A DNA stretch of 64,000 nt from Eopsaltria australis. Taxonomy: Eukaryota > Chordata > Aves > Passeriformes > Petroicidae. The stretch covers positions 434,001 to 498,000 of the forward strand of contig JAVTVJ010000049.1 of the NCBI GenBank assembly GCA_034509425.1, read 5' to 3'. The notes beneath the pieces were generated by a model, which worked only from the letters and a program-made list of their open reading frames with translations, was not told the DNA's origin and searched no databases. Numbering within the stretch: the first letter of the stretch is position 1; each line of letters begins with the position of its first letter. Below are positions 38,567 to 51,600 of the stretch, in pieces. Position numbers and translations under genes: made by a program.

Positions 38567-40423
38567 AATGATAAAAGATTACTCTTAAAGGGCTCTGGGG
38601 TAAAGACAGATCAGAACCAGGATTGACTTGAAAGAAAGAAAGGTGGAAATTTTGAGTGAACAAGCAGAAAAGTTAATGCCTGGAAAAACATATTCCTTTT
38701 GGGAGCTGGACTGGAATTTGAGATTGCTGAATCTAGTAATTTCTTGGGCACCAGTAAATTATTGTGAAGTTCACTGTTCCATATCATGTCTTATCCTGAT
38801 CTGTAGAGAGGATAACAGCCTTGTCATCAGTCATTGCCTTTGCTCAGGCAGCAAAAATGTGTGCTGTGAAAAAGCCTAGAATATTTCAGGAGAGAAAAGT
38901 ACTACTTTGTAAAGTAAGTAAAGCCTGTGTCTACACAAGGGTTGTAATGATTTAGGATTGAATGGTCACGTATATTATGGGGTTTCTAGACCTTAACTCC
39001 TTGGTTCTGCAATATCCAAGCAAATTAATGCTTTGAAGGTGTATGTATCCATATGTTTAAATATGAAGCAACCAATGAAAGGTTAACTTATTTGTACAGG
39101 ATTTAATAAGACTAATAAATACTTGCTTTGGCTTCTTAAAATATGAACTTATATATTGATGTGGACTTGAGATGTTTTCTCTTAGTATTTTAGAAACCTC
39201 CTTAATATCCGTGGAAACAGACCAATCACCAGGCCTTTTGATTTTGATACTTGAACTAGAAAAAATAATATGCAGATATTGTACTTGGTATTACTAAGAC
39301 AAAATTATAAGATTTAGTTATTTTAGCTGTGTTTGTCAGCTGATAGGCAGAGGAGCTGAAACAGAAATGAGCTGCTACTGACAGGGTGGGTGCTGGATCC
39401 TAACCTGTCTCACTAGAAGCTGTTTGTGTTTTGCCTGTGCATGAAAGGAACATTTCCTGCCTTGCTCTCTTCAGAGGCTCTGATTGGCAAGGGGAAAAAG
39501 GCAGTGGTTTCTGAACCCCACAGAAATTAGAGCTGAATGGGAATAGCAAACTTCTTTCTTACAAAAAGGTAGAAGTTAACAGCTGCTTCTGTGGAGGCAA
39601 AGGCTTCCACACCACTCCTGCAAGTGCTGCAATCACTGTTGTACTAGAGAAAGTTAGATTCAGTCAGTGATATCTTTTGACTGCTGCAAAAAAACTGTAA
39701 TTTTTAAAGAACTACTGCTCAATATGCAGCAGTTCACCTAACAAAGAGATAAGTATGATTTAAAATTAAAAAATGACATACCATCATACCATATTTTGTC
39801 TTACTCTGAGTGAAGGACTCCACTTGTTGTAAGAGAAAAGTATTTAATGTTGCTTTTAATTTTTGTGCCATGTCCATAAATAAAGATTATAAACTACCTT
39901 TGGCTACTGTTGACAAGTGTTACTGCTTAATTCTTATAAATGACTATGTTAATATTAGGGATTTTACTGTATGACTGATTGATTGATCTTTATTGCATGA
40001 CAGTGTCAAGAAATGTTGTCATAAAGGAAATATTCAGAAGGAGCTAGTACAAATAAACATACAGGAATGCATTTTGACTGTGAGACAAGTATAGATGTAA
40101 ACTTAGAATGAAATGTTTGTACAAAGCATTTTGAGCACTGTTATTCTGCAGCTATGACTATACTATGTAAAGTCATCTTCATTTTTCTGAGTGGCACAGT
40201 GCCATGCTGTATTCAGTCAGACACAATAAATTGGATGCTTGTAGTTTGATCTCACAGCACATTATTTAATTTTAATTTTCAATTTGTTTCCCAAGGTAAC
40301 TATGACATCAATTAATATGGCAGAGATGGAGAATTCACATTAGACACTGCTAGTCTCCTGGGATGAACTCTCTCGAACCCTGTTTGGAGAGGAATTAAAA
40401 CCAGAAACTTTTTTCATGTTTCT

Positions 40424-40425
<2 letters not shown>

Positions 40426-40458
<33 letters not shown>
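40426..40458. repeat. Homopolymer of 33 T
   Basis: An uninterrupted run of 33 T, by far the longest homopolymer in the window. On the minus strand it would be a poly(A) tract ending a possible retrocopy, but the adjacent 40459-40560 is not recognisable as any gene. Confidence 0.95.
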
Positions 40459-40461
<3 letters not shown>

Positions 40462-41301
40462 GTCAGAAAACATGTAAAGATATGGTGAACAATGGGAGGG
40501 CTGGTGCTCCTCACTCCTGAAACACATCTGCAGATGTTTGACTTAACCTGTATCATCTTTCTCATACCTTTTTAAGGTCTATTTGTCTTCTTAAATTCCT
40601 TCTGTAATCTCTACACTGAGGATTCATTATCTTTCTCCTTTCAGACCTTTAACACCATTAAATGTCTAATTACCATCTGAGTGAGACAGATTTTCATATA
40701 ATGCAATAGAACTTTTTTCTGGATAGTAATATAAGTATAAGGTGCACTTAGGATACCAGATGCAAACTTGATGTTTTAATAAAGGAAGACTTAGAGGGTT
40801 TTTTTTAGTATTTGAATCTTCTGAAATGCCATGGAGTTAGGCTTTCCAGTTTGTTTATTTAAAGATGTACTTCGGGGGGTTTTATCATTGCAGAGGTCAG
40901 AAAGAGTTTTGAACTGACCACTGCTTGAAAATTGTTATATCTGTTAAATTGATAATGGTTTTGAACTGGGGTCTGTGTTATCAAAGAACCATACAGTTTG
41001 TTTCTGGAAAAACAAGAACTTCAGGATACTTAGAAAATGGTTCTTCAGAAAACTTTCTTTAGGAACTGTGTCTTCGTTATTTGGACTTTAAAGATCTGAT
41101 ACTGTTTTTGTACAACAGTATTATTGCTAGAAACATCGTGGATAGCCACGTTCTTGCAAATCAATGATAATGTGTTCATAAATAGTAACTGGCAGGAGCC
41201 CAAGGTCATCTTCAGATCAAGGGCAAAGATTCCAGTCCCTCCCAGGGCAGGAAGAGGCTGAGTGTAGGTGTCCTGCAGCACAAAGTGTGGCATCACAAAA
41301 A

Positions 41302-41331
41302 GAAGCTGCAGACACAGAAGCTGCAGACACA
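41302..41331. repeat. 15-bp tandem duplication
   Basis: GAAGCTGCAGACACA occurs twice in succession, and a partial third copy begins GAAGTAGCAG. Confidence 0.85.
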
Positions 41332-42944
41332 GAAGTAGCAGCTTTGTCGACTCGGGGATCTTCACGTCAGTGCCCATTCTGCCCCTCAGAAAGACTTGTC
41401 CCATGACCATCTTCTGGGACTTCTTCCCAGCAGCTTCTAGAGATTTTCAGGTGTAAAACAATACAGAAATTATTCTGCCTGCCTGGATAGTTTTCCCATC
41501 ACAATAAATGTAATTTAAATAAGATACAAATGCTAGCATGGAATTGAACCCAAATAGTTCCAGATTATTGTTTTTTAACAACAGAGAAATAATTTCATCA
41601 GCAGGAAGAAAAACAACCTAAGAACAGAAAACCTATGAAAAGCATTGGTAGTTGATAAAGGTCATTCACTTTCTTTGTTCTTAGGTTAGTGCAAATGCAC
41701 TAAATATTTGTTGTTATCTAATTTAGCCATTCATTCACTCTTGCATTCTTCACTGAGAAATTTTTTTAAGACTGTTTAAATAGCAGCATATATAGTTGCA
41801 TTTCCTGGGAGTTGTTCTAAATGTTTGATTCTACATTTTTTCACCAAAATATATTTCAGAGGGTTTTTTCCTTTCAAAGTGCTGATACACTTGACTTAAG
41901 AAGTTTCAGTAGTTATTTTATAAGTTCAAAATTTATCTCAAAATTTAAGGCCCAAATTCAGCAAAGCATGTGAGCATATATGTAAGATCCATCAGAGCCA
42001 TAATTTTTTTTAGCTTTGACAATTGTGTATGTATATGTGTATAACTTCAGTACACAGATCAGTCTAACTACATAAAATACAGTTCTTTTCTTTCTTAGTA
42101 TAGTAATATTGGGTATGTAATGGCTTCTGAATAAAATCATCTATACATATATATAAAAAATTATGCTTACAGTATGAATTATTGTGTATATCTATGCATT
42201 TCAAATATGGTTCTTGATTTAAATTTTTCACTGCCTTATTTGCTACCCAGTGTTATTCAGCAATAAAAAATGAAGCATTGCTGATGTCCGTGCAGCAGAA
42301 ACAAATGAGTTTCTGTGTAAAAACTGAAATCAGAAATATAAGATGTTATGTGAACATTGTTCAGCCTCTTGTTCTTAGCATTGTGTTTATTGATTCTTAA
42401 AATAAGACGTTAATTTTGATAGATGTCCCCTAGAATCTGGCCTGACACCATCAGTATTACAGCATACTTTAAAAGAGGCTTTTCTGCCAAATGTTTTTTT
42501 CAGCAGCAGGTCCAATCAAAGTAGCTCCTGCCTATTTCTCCTTTTATCTGGGCCATTTGTGCTGTGTCTGCAGCACTCCTCTGCTGTGCTATTCATTCCA
42601 GCTGTTTCAAAAGCAGCAGCTGATAACCTGTATCAGGGAATTAGTTATTTTTAACCCTGATACAGTTGCTGTGTGACCCCAAATGCCCTTAGGATGTCTC
42701 AGGGGCAGAAACAAATGGTGTAGTGCACAGGCTTATTAAAGCTGTAGTGCCTTTGGGAGAAGTAGTTGTTGTATCTCCAGAGAGAAAAATGTAATACTTA
42801 GCTGCTTCCAGAGTCACCAAAAGCTCTCGAGGATTATTTTTAAAGAGTATTATATGAGGATGAGAGGATCTGATTCAATGAGATACAGTCAATAGAAAAT
42901 GAAAGAAAGAGCCTTTTTCAGACTGTCTGACTGAAATAAATCAT

Positions 42945-44610
42945 CTTCACTAAACCGTGTCCCTAAGTGCCACATCTACACATCTTTTAAATACCTCCAA
43001 GGATGATTCTACCGCTTCCCTGGGCAGCCTGTTCCAATTTTTGAGCACCCTTTCTTTGAAGAAATGTTTCTTAATACCCAGTCTAAACCTCCCTTGTTAA
43101 AACTGGAGGCTGTTTCTCCTCATCTTGTCACTTGTTACCTGAGAGAAGAGACTGACCCTCACCTTGCTACAGCCTCCTTTCAGGCAGCTGTAGAGAGTGA
43201 TAAGGTCTTTGCTGACTCTCTTTTTCCCCAGGATAAACACACCCAGCTTCCCCAGCCACTCCTCGCAAAACTTGTACCCCAGACCCTTCCCCAGCTCCAT
43301 TGCCCTTCTCTGGATGTTCTCCACCACCTCAATGTTCTTGCAGTGAGGGGCCCAGAACTGGTCGCAGGGTTCAAGGTGTGACCTCACCAGTGCTGAGTAC
43401 TGAGGGACAGTCACTGCCTGGGTCCTGCTGGCCACACACTTCCTGATACAGGCCAGGATGCCATTGGCCTTCTTGGCCACCTGGGCACAACACTGGCAAC
43501 TCCAGCACCTGGTCCTTTTCTGCCAGGCAATTTTCCAGTCACTCTCCCCCAGCCTCCAGCACTGCATGGGGCTGTTGTGACCCAAGGTCAGGAACAATCA
43601 CTTGGTCTTGTTGAACCTCATATGATTGGCCTCAGTGCATAGATCCATCCTGTGCAGATCTCCCTGCAGCAGATCAACATTCCCACCCAGGATTGTGCTG
43701 CCTGCAAACTGACTGACGGTGCACTCAATCCCCTTGTCCAGGTCACTGATAAAGATACTTAACAGGTCTGGCCCCAGTACTGAGCCCTGAGAAACCCCAC
43801 TAGTGACTGGCTGCCAACTAGATGTAGCTATTCACCAACACTCTCTGGGATTGGTCATCCAGCCAGTTTTTTGCTTGGCAAAGGGTATGCTTCTGAAAGC
43901 CATGAGCAGCCAGTTTCTCCAGAATGTTGTGGGAAATGTTGTCAAAATTATTTGAGTCTGGGTAGACTTTTATCTTTTTCCTTCATCCACTAAGGGGGTC
44001 ACCTTGTCATAGAAGGAGACCAGACTTGTCGGGCATGACCTGCCTTTCCTAAACCCATGCTGGCTGTGACTGATCCCCTGGTTGTGTTGTGTGATGGCAC
44101 TCAAGATGATCTGCTTCCATGACCTTCCCTGGCTGACTGAAGTCATGCTGTCAGGTCGTATCCTCCCTCTGACTTCTTGTGGATGGACATTACCTTAACT
44201 AACCTCCTGCCAACTGGGACCTTCCCAATTAGCCAGGACTGGTGGTGAGCTCTTCTGCCAGTTCTCTTTAGACCCTGGGGTGGATCCCATTTGGCTCCAT
44301 GGACTTGTGTGTCTTAAGCTGTGTAGCAGGTCACTGGTTTACAGGGGCATCATTATGCTCTCTGTCTTCCAGCACAAGGCCTTGGTATCCTGAGAACAAC
44401 TGTTCTTGCTATTAAGGACTGAGGCAAAAAAGGCACCAAGTACCTCAGCCTTTTCCTCATCCTTTGTCGTTGTTTCCTCCTGCATACAGAAAAGGATGGA
44501 GATTCTCCTTAGCCCTCCTTTTCTTGCTGATGTGTTTGTAAAAACGTTTTTTGTCTTACGGCAGTAGCCAGATTAAATTCTAGCTGGACTTTGGCCCTGT
44601 GATAAACAGA
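42945..44610 (-). mobile_element. CR1 LINE, 5'-truncated and inactive, antisense in intron 1
   Basis: Read on the minus strand this gives, in order, a CR1 pre-domain segment (about 44500-44610, with QLEFNLATAVRQKT), reverse transcriptase, its C-terminal part, and the 3' UTR ending near 42945. The C-terminal part is the longest intact frame (43097-43597, 166 codons). It shows CAQVAKKANGILACI, QYSALVRSHLEP, FWAPHCKN and LITLYSCLKGGCSKV, all family hallmarks. The RT catalytic FADD motif has decayed to FAGS (about 43698-43709), and earlier RT sequence is broken by frameshifts and stops. At about 1.66 kb it is much shorter than a full CR1 of roughly 4.5 kb; 5' truncation is usual for this family. 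It is a dead insertion, unlikely to affect splicing. Confidence 0.93.
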
Positions 44611-45269
44611 ACCATTATTAAAATAAAAGTGCAGCTTTTTAAAAAAATGTGTTGTTTGGAAAATACCACCTTCAAAAGCATAAAAATCCCTTAGTGTTTC
44701 CAAGCAACTGCAGTTGTGTGGTCAAATTCCCAAGATATGAGTTGTCACCAGTCAGTTGTTTTTACAAGAGACTCTAACCTTTGGTCTTGGATGGTTTACT
44801 GTTTAAGAACTACACATGCTAACTTTAGTCATATGTTTCTCTATTATATAAAGAATATCTTGGACATCAAGTAAATTTAGATTTAAGTATTCATAACTGA
44901 TCTGTATTATTGTGCTATATCAGGTAGTTTTTAATAGCTGCCTATAAAGAATCAAAAAGGTTTCTTCATTGGAAGTCCACTCATTCAGAAACCTTATCTA
45001 TCAATGTGACCAAATGTGTGTTGGGAAAGGCAAGTTCTCTGCCTTAATCACTTGAGTCTCAACTCACAAAACTTAATCATGCATGCAGCTTTGTTTACCT
45101 GAAGTACTGAAGTCAGTAGATACAAAATGGCACATGAGAGTGCGTGCTTTCCTGAGCAGAATTCTCAAAAACCTGTTATTTTAATGTACTCAAGATAAAC
45201 CGGGGATAAAATTCATGGGAATTTAAAGGAGAAAATAAATGTAATTTTCTTTTCTTTCTTGTTTTGTAG
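44611..45269 (+). other. GUCY1A1 intron 1, 3' end
   Basis: AT-rich intron ending in a good acceptor, ttttctttcttgttttgtag, immediately before 45270. Nothing else recognised. Confidence 0.7.
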
Positions 45270-45436
45270 GGGCACAAATCTTTTCCTGTGGTGATTTATA
45301 GCTACCAATAACCTTCCACAGTGGTTGCCTTATCAACTTCTTATTCTGACATCTTCTGCTCTTGTTAGTAAACAGAAGAGAACTATTAAACGCAAAGCCA
45401 AGTACTCCTAATCTCAAGAGAGAGACTTCGTACAGT
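45270..45436 (+). other. GUCY1A1: GUCY1A1 5' UTR within the first coding exon
   Basis: From the acceptor (AG at 45268-45269) to the start codon. There is no ATG in this stretch in any frame, and an in-frame TGA lies at 45347-45349. Thus the ATG at 45437 is the first usable start in the exon. Confidence 0.75.
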
Positions 45437-45685
45437 ATGTTCTGTACAAAACTGAAAGACTTGAAGATCACAGGAGAATGTCCTTTCTCCTTACTGACTC
45501 AAGGTCACATTACTGAGGAACATGACAAGGACTGCACAGAAAACAGCTCTAGAGCAGCTTTGCCCATCTGCAAAGAAGTCCATGAAAAAGATGGTCCAGG
45601 AAACCTTCCACAAAGGAAAACGAGCAGAAGTAGAGTGTACCTGCACACACTAACTGAAAGCATCTGCAAACTAATCTTTCCTGAG
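45437..45685 (+). CDS. GUCY1A1: GUCY1A1 coding exon 1 (residues 1-83)
   Basis: It starts [20 protein letters not shown], the conserved alpha-1 N-terminus, and ends SICKLIFPE before donor GTAAAT (45686). The exon ends in phase 0. The start ATG has A at -3, an adequate context. The middle (residues 21-55) is the most diverged part relative to mammals, while [14 protein letters not shown] is conserved. Confidence 0.97.
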
Positions 45686-48600
45686 GTAAATAGATACTAC
45701 ATAATAAAAAAACTTTAATAGCATTTGATTATATATGTTAAAAAAGTATTCTGTGCCTGCCTTTAGATGTTATAGATGTTAACCTTTAGAAAGTTGTTTT
45801 GACTTCAAAGTTTGTGTTCTTATGTAGTTCTACATAGTTTAAATCCACTTCCATTCCTTCTGGATAAAATTTTGCCACAATCTATTTTGTACACACCATT
45901 CCTTTCACTGTATTTCCCTCATTTTTGCCTTGTATTTGCAACCTTCCACTGATCTTTTCAATTGTTCTTTCTAAATCCATCCCTTTTTATACCATTTTTT
46001 TACATAGAGATATAGTAATGGAAATTCTGCCTTGTTACCTAATTATGTAAATTATGTGGTCATCTCATCAGTTCACCTAACTGAATCCAAACTGCTAAGT
46101 GCATTAGTCATTATCACAAAATTAAAATAGCTGCTTCCATCTGCTATGATACTAACCTCCTGTCATACTATTTTTAAAAATATTACTGTTCGTGTTTACC
46201 ACAAAGATATTCTTATATCTCTGCTCAACTTAACTGAAAACAGGTCCAGTGTGGACTTGCTTGAGTGGAGATGAATACCTATCAGGTTTATCTCTGTAAA
46301 AAGAACATGAAAAATGCAGCTCCTTAGCATTCAACTCTTGGCCTTGTCTCAAATTCAGTGAGAAGTCTGAAGGAGCTGACTGACATTAGGACTACAAATA
46401 GCAAATGGACAATTCTGTACACTCAATTACAATTCCATTAGTTGGACATTCAGTGTACCTTACTTAAAGTGCTGGAGTTTTGTTAAATCTATTTGCAGAT
46501 CTGGTTATGCAGCTCTTCATCTATTACCCAATCACTATACCTCTAGATAATTAAGTTTTGAAAAACTCCTTTTTACCTCTGCTGCATTTATACAGCATGT
46601 ATCCTTTAAACCTTTAAACTGATTTTTAAATTTATAAAGGAAAATACTTGCAACCCAAAAATGAACCGGCAAAGCACCCTTTCCAGGGTGTCATGATTGC
46701 TGTATTGCTTTTCTAGTATATAGTTGTTGGTGGGATTTTTAATAACTGTTTTTTTTTTTCTCTTTAAAGATTGGTATAAATGTATGCAGTTGCCTATTAC
46801 ATAATTATGACAGGTTAGTTCATCAGCTGGGAAAAAGCTTGGCAAAGTGAAGATATTATGACCATGTACCCTAGGACTCACTGAAGTTCAAGGTTACTGT
46901 TGTTGCTATTTACAATTATTCAAGTAATATGCATTAGAACCTTGTCCAAGTGTGTTCTCATGCTGATTTGGGGTCAAGCCCTAAGCATCTTCTTAATCCT
47001 GTTTTTCCATAAAAGGATTTTGCTTGTTTAGAAACCTATTTATCATTGCTTAGATAATTTACCTTACTTAAACATCGTTGAGTAACATAATCTTCCTTCC
47101 AACTGGAAGCTCTGAAACAGGGCTGCATCATGACCCCTATTGATTCATGAACTTCTCATGGAAACAGCAAGCTGTGCATGGAAGTCCAGGACAAAGTGAA
47201 TTCAGACAACTTTTTGATTGAATTTGAAATACAATGTAATGCATGTTGTTGTTTTATTTGCTTCTTTCTTTACAGAAATATAGAGAACATTGCTCATATA
47301 TAAATAGTGAATTGGATGACATTCCACTTACTGTGTCAGTTTCTACACAGATGTAATTTATGTTGTGTTCATATACATGGTATATACATATATATATATA
47401 TATATATATGTATCTAATTCACTTTAGATTTATCCTTGGAAAACATTTCCAAATATATTGCCTTTCTTTCACATGATATTTTCTTTGGTTGTGCAAACTT
47501 TCCTTCTGAAAATGCAAAAAGTAAAAGATGCTGTAAAAGCTGCTCGTTTCTTCAGGGAATGAGAACCAAAGAAAAGCCAGGCCACAGGAAGCCTCACAGT
47601 CGAATTCTATCATACCAGTATAGTACTATTCTGTGATCCTCTCTGTGTGGGAAGTTTGAGTTTTGAATATCAGAGACTACATACATGTGACAGCTTTACT
47701 CGCCCTAACAATCTGAAATATGCATATTTGGAAAATGTTCCATCTGTTCCAATTAGGAACTGCAGAAGGGATGTGGAATCATGGGATTGAAGTATTTTAA
47801 GGCAAATATTCCTTATGCTCTGAAGTGCCTTTTATAAGAGAATCCTTTTACAAAGGCTATCTACAGTGACTAGGTTTTCATCTGGAGGGTATTTGGGGTC
47901 GTGTCATACACAGCCCAAATTATTCTTTTTCTTTAAAATAATGGTTCTAACATTGTCTTGAAATGCTGTGTCCTTGAAAATTAAAAGGAGGTAATCTGAG
48001 TCTTAGAATGTTACACTGATCTTTTATAGCTGCATTTAAAGCTGTCACCTTTTGCAATATCTGTCTTGACACTATGGAAAATTGCTCTGAAAATGGGGAA
48101 ATTTTTCTGAAAAAGTCCAGCTATTAATATTCAAAGAAAAGTTATTTGGTATAAGATTTACTTGTAATTGTTTTGATCTGGGCATAATGCAGAATATACG
48201 TGGCTTTTTCTGTTAGGAGTATCTATCTTAAACTGAAAATATTTTTTTCTACATTTTGTATTCATGGTACTTTGTGGGTTTTTTTGGGGTGGGATGTGTA
48301 ATAACATAAAGCTGTGTTAGTTGTACTTATTTCTTAGCACTGTCTTTATTGCCATCTGAAAACTTGGAGGTAAAGAACATCACTGTATTTAAAATACACA
48401 ACTGCTGGTGCTCGTGAACTGAGGGGCTTAATTATAGTGGTACTGGGGCTGAAGAGGTGAACATAAAGTGAACCCCATAACCACAGAAGTGATATGCTGT
48501 TTCTAACAGCAATACTGTCTTGAAAAAAAGTCGTTAGTCCCAAGGATGGCAAAGTCATTCTGTGTACAGAAATGTTATCTCATGATTAAATTTTTGTCAA

Positions 48601-51600
48601 TGACATAGATACATATGACATACATATTTTTTTCCCCAGTTTGAAAGGCTAAATCTTGCACTGCAGAGAACACTTGCAAAACACAGAATAAAAGAAACCA
48701 GGTATGTAAGTGTAATGGGTTTGTAACTAACTTCACTGCAAAAATGTTTTTCAAACAGCTCATAAGGACTAGGAATGGGGGTGGTGACCAGGAATCAAGA
48801 CTTCTGGAATTTATATTCAATTATCTTGTCAAATTGGTGTGCAACATTTCATGTAATGTAAGCTAGTAATGATTTAGTTTATTTTAAAATATTTTAAAAT
48901 ATTTATATCGCTCACAAAGTTGACTTAATGGGCAAATTGTACATGGAAACAGGCAAGGACTTTGGAGGAGCTCAGAGACTGCTTGGTATAGATGCAACAA
49001 TAGATATGGTTGTATATGGATCTAGTCCAGTGTTCCTAAGATGCCAGGGAAAGAGTTTCAAATACAATTAGTATTATACAAAAGAATTTGGTTTCTGATG
49101 CAGTGAGCACTCATACACTAAAGATACTTACATGGATGTTTTCCTGAGCTCACTTGGCTTCTGATTTCTGTTTCTGAGGAACTCAGCTCAATTTTCAGCA
49201 CTTCTTAGTACTAATCCAATATTAATCAACTGAGCCTTATAGGGAGTAAGAATTTCTTAGCATCTCATGATACACTGAGGATTCAGTTTATTGAATGCAT
49301 GTGAAAAAATAAGCAGATCAGTTTAAATCTGCTTTCTGAAGTGAAGAAAAATAATCAAGTTGGAAACTATGCTGTTGCTCACCATGATAAGAATAGATAA
49401 TTGCAGTGTATCTTTTAAATTATACTTGATATTTTTAAAGCACTTTACATACATTGCCTGAACCAAAGATAGCAGGTCAGATGTGCTTTGCAATTGCTGA
49501 CTGGCTTATTGCTATGAGTGTTTTCCCATTCTTTAATTATGTGTTGCTTCCCTGGAGTATTAGTTGAAAAGAAAAAATTACTGTGATATTCTGAAGGAGG
49601 CAATAATGCAAATGTAAAACAAATTGAAATGTCTGTATTGCTTTTGAGTAGAAATATACCTATGATATTCCAAATGAAGAAATTCAGAAATCATGTAACA
49701 GAAGTTTATTGCTTATATGAAGGTTAATCTAAGCTATATGTCCTTCTCATAACTTGGAATAAGACATTCAGGTTGACATTTATTGTTGTCAGAGAACTCA
49801 GAGGGCAGCAGTTTTATGTCAAATATCTGCATTACTACCAACGAACAAGTGATTTTGAAGCTAATAGTTGCTATTGGTATTTCCTCTCAAAGCAGAAATA
49901 CGTTCTCACCTATTTTGAATTAAATGCAATGTAATTCCAAAAAATGCTTGAGTATAAATTCCAGGTATATTATACATTAGGAAATATAGTTTTAGCTTCA
50001 AGAAAAAAACACAAACCAAACAAAAAACCAGGACTGTTACAATGACAAGCAATAGCATTTGACCCAAATCCATAATTTGAGCTTGAACCACCAAAACTTC
50101 AATTTACCAGAAATTCACAGGATAATCTAAAATCCTACCAAGACCCCCTTTTGAATTAATTAAAAACTTCCTATTTGGTCAGCAGAACTGGGTCTATGCA
50201 CTTTAAAGACAAGGTAGGTAACCTCTGTACTTACTATTTTTATCATGTTTATCTTGATAATTTAGGAGGTTTATTTATATTTTTATGATCTTTGCAGAAA
50301 AACTGGTGATAGAGACGATTTTGAAAAAATAATCAGTGATCATGCTAATGCAGCAGGTAATGTAAGCTTGTTTAATAATATCTATATATAAATAGATTAA
50401 CTATGATATACATATAAAATAATATATTTTATATATATAGAAGAGAATGTATCAGAAATATTCTGAGCGTATCAGAAGAGAACTCTGTAATTTGTGATAT
50501 GTAACTTTGGCTACACCTATAATAGTAAATTAACATTTCCTGGAACTGAAATATGGTCTTTTGTGTACTTAAACTGTTAAACTGGTCCAGGCACACAGCT
50601 GGTCTGTGAGAGACAATACTTTTTCAAAGGATTCCCAGTAACATCTTTTAGCAAAGATGTGAGCCATTCAATGCCAATTGGTGTCAGTGCTCCAGAATAT
50701 TCCCAGAGTCATTTAATGTACTGGATCAGGCATAGTACTTACATCTGCAGATCCTATTTTATTCTTATGTTAATTTTTTAGAAACTTATTTTACTCCTCT
50801 ATATCAATCTAAGGGGGTTGAGTTAAATCTTGTTCCAAAACTTGCATCTGTTTTGTCTACACCTCTACAAAGAACACTGAATCTTGGATCTTTCTAAACT
50901 ACAACCAATTATCCCCCCATTTCCAGGCCTTGTTTCCAGGACTCCTAAATGAGAGTGCCCTCAGGTGTCAATGCTGGATTGGGGAAGGATATTGATGGTT
51001 TGTTTTGGCCTAGGATGAGGAAAACATGGAGGTTAGGCTGTGATTCAGGGTGATGAGTGCAGTTCTGACTAAAATGTGGTTCCGTGCAGGTGTTCCCGTG
51101 GAGTCTCTCCGGGAATCTCTTGGTGAAGAGCTATTCAAAATATGCTATGAAGAGGATGAACACATATTAGGGGTTATTGGAGGCACCCTTAAGGACTTCT
51201 TGAATAGTTTCACTACTCTGCTGAAGCAGAGTAGCCACAGCCAAGAAGCAGGAAAAAAGGACAGACTTGAAGATGCCTCCATATTATGCCTGGAGAAAGA
51301 TCAGGACTTCTTAAATGTTTATTATTTCTTTCCTAAGAAAATCACAAGTCTTATTCTACCTGGTATCATTAAAGCAGCGGCTCATATTTTGTATGAAACT
51401 GAGGTGGAAGTGATGCTCATGCCTCCCTGTTTCCATAATGACTGCACTGAGTTTGCTAATCAGCCTTATTTGCTGTATTCTATACAAGTCAAAAGTGCAA
51501 AACCTTCCTTATCTCCATGCAAACCACAGTCTTCACTTGTGATTCCTGCCTCTGTGTTCTGTAAGACTTTCCCATTTCATTTTATGTTTGACAAGGACAT

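Larger units (their letters stand above)
23298..42944 (+). other. GUCY1A1 intron 1, main part
   Basis: Most of a 21,972-bp first intron (23298-45269). I see no coding exon in it. It contains an A-rich stretch (25060-25122), two small tandem duplications (38527-38566, 41302-41331), a 33-T tract (40426-40458) and GC-richer patches at about 27320-27740 and 37190-37440 that could be regulatory. Short open frames on both strands look like chance. Confidence 0.6.

Noticed and set aside
43097..43597. 166-codon minus-strand open frame as a possible host gene
   Set aside because: The peptide is the C-terminal part of CR1 reverse transcriptase, and it continues into other broken parts of the same element.
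45362..45436. Upstream in-frame extension of the GUCY1A1 start
   Set aside because: The extension would have to begin at a TTG. No ATG lies between the in-frame TGA (45347) and the ATG at 45437, and the protein from 45437 matches the known N-terminus.
51050..51089. ATG at 51050 as an alternative start for the exon 4 frame
   Set aside because: The 13 codons before Gly124 are intron 4 read-through. Exons 1-3 with matching phases and conserved sequence lie upstream, and a clean acceptor is at 51089.
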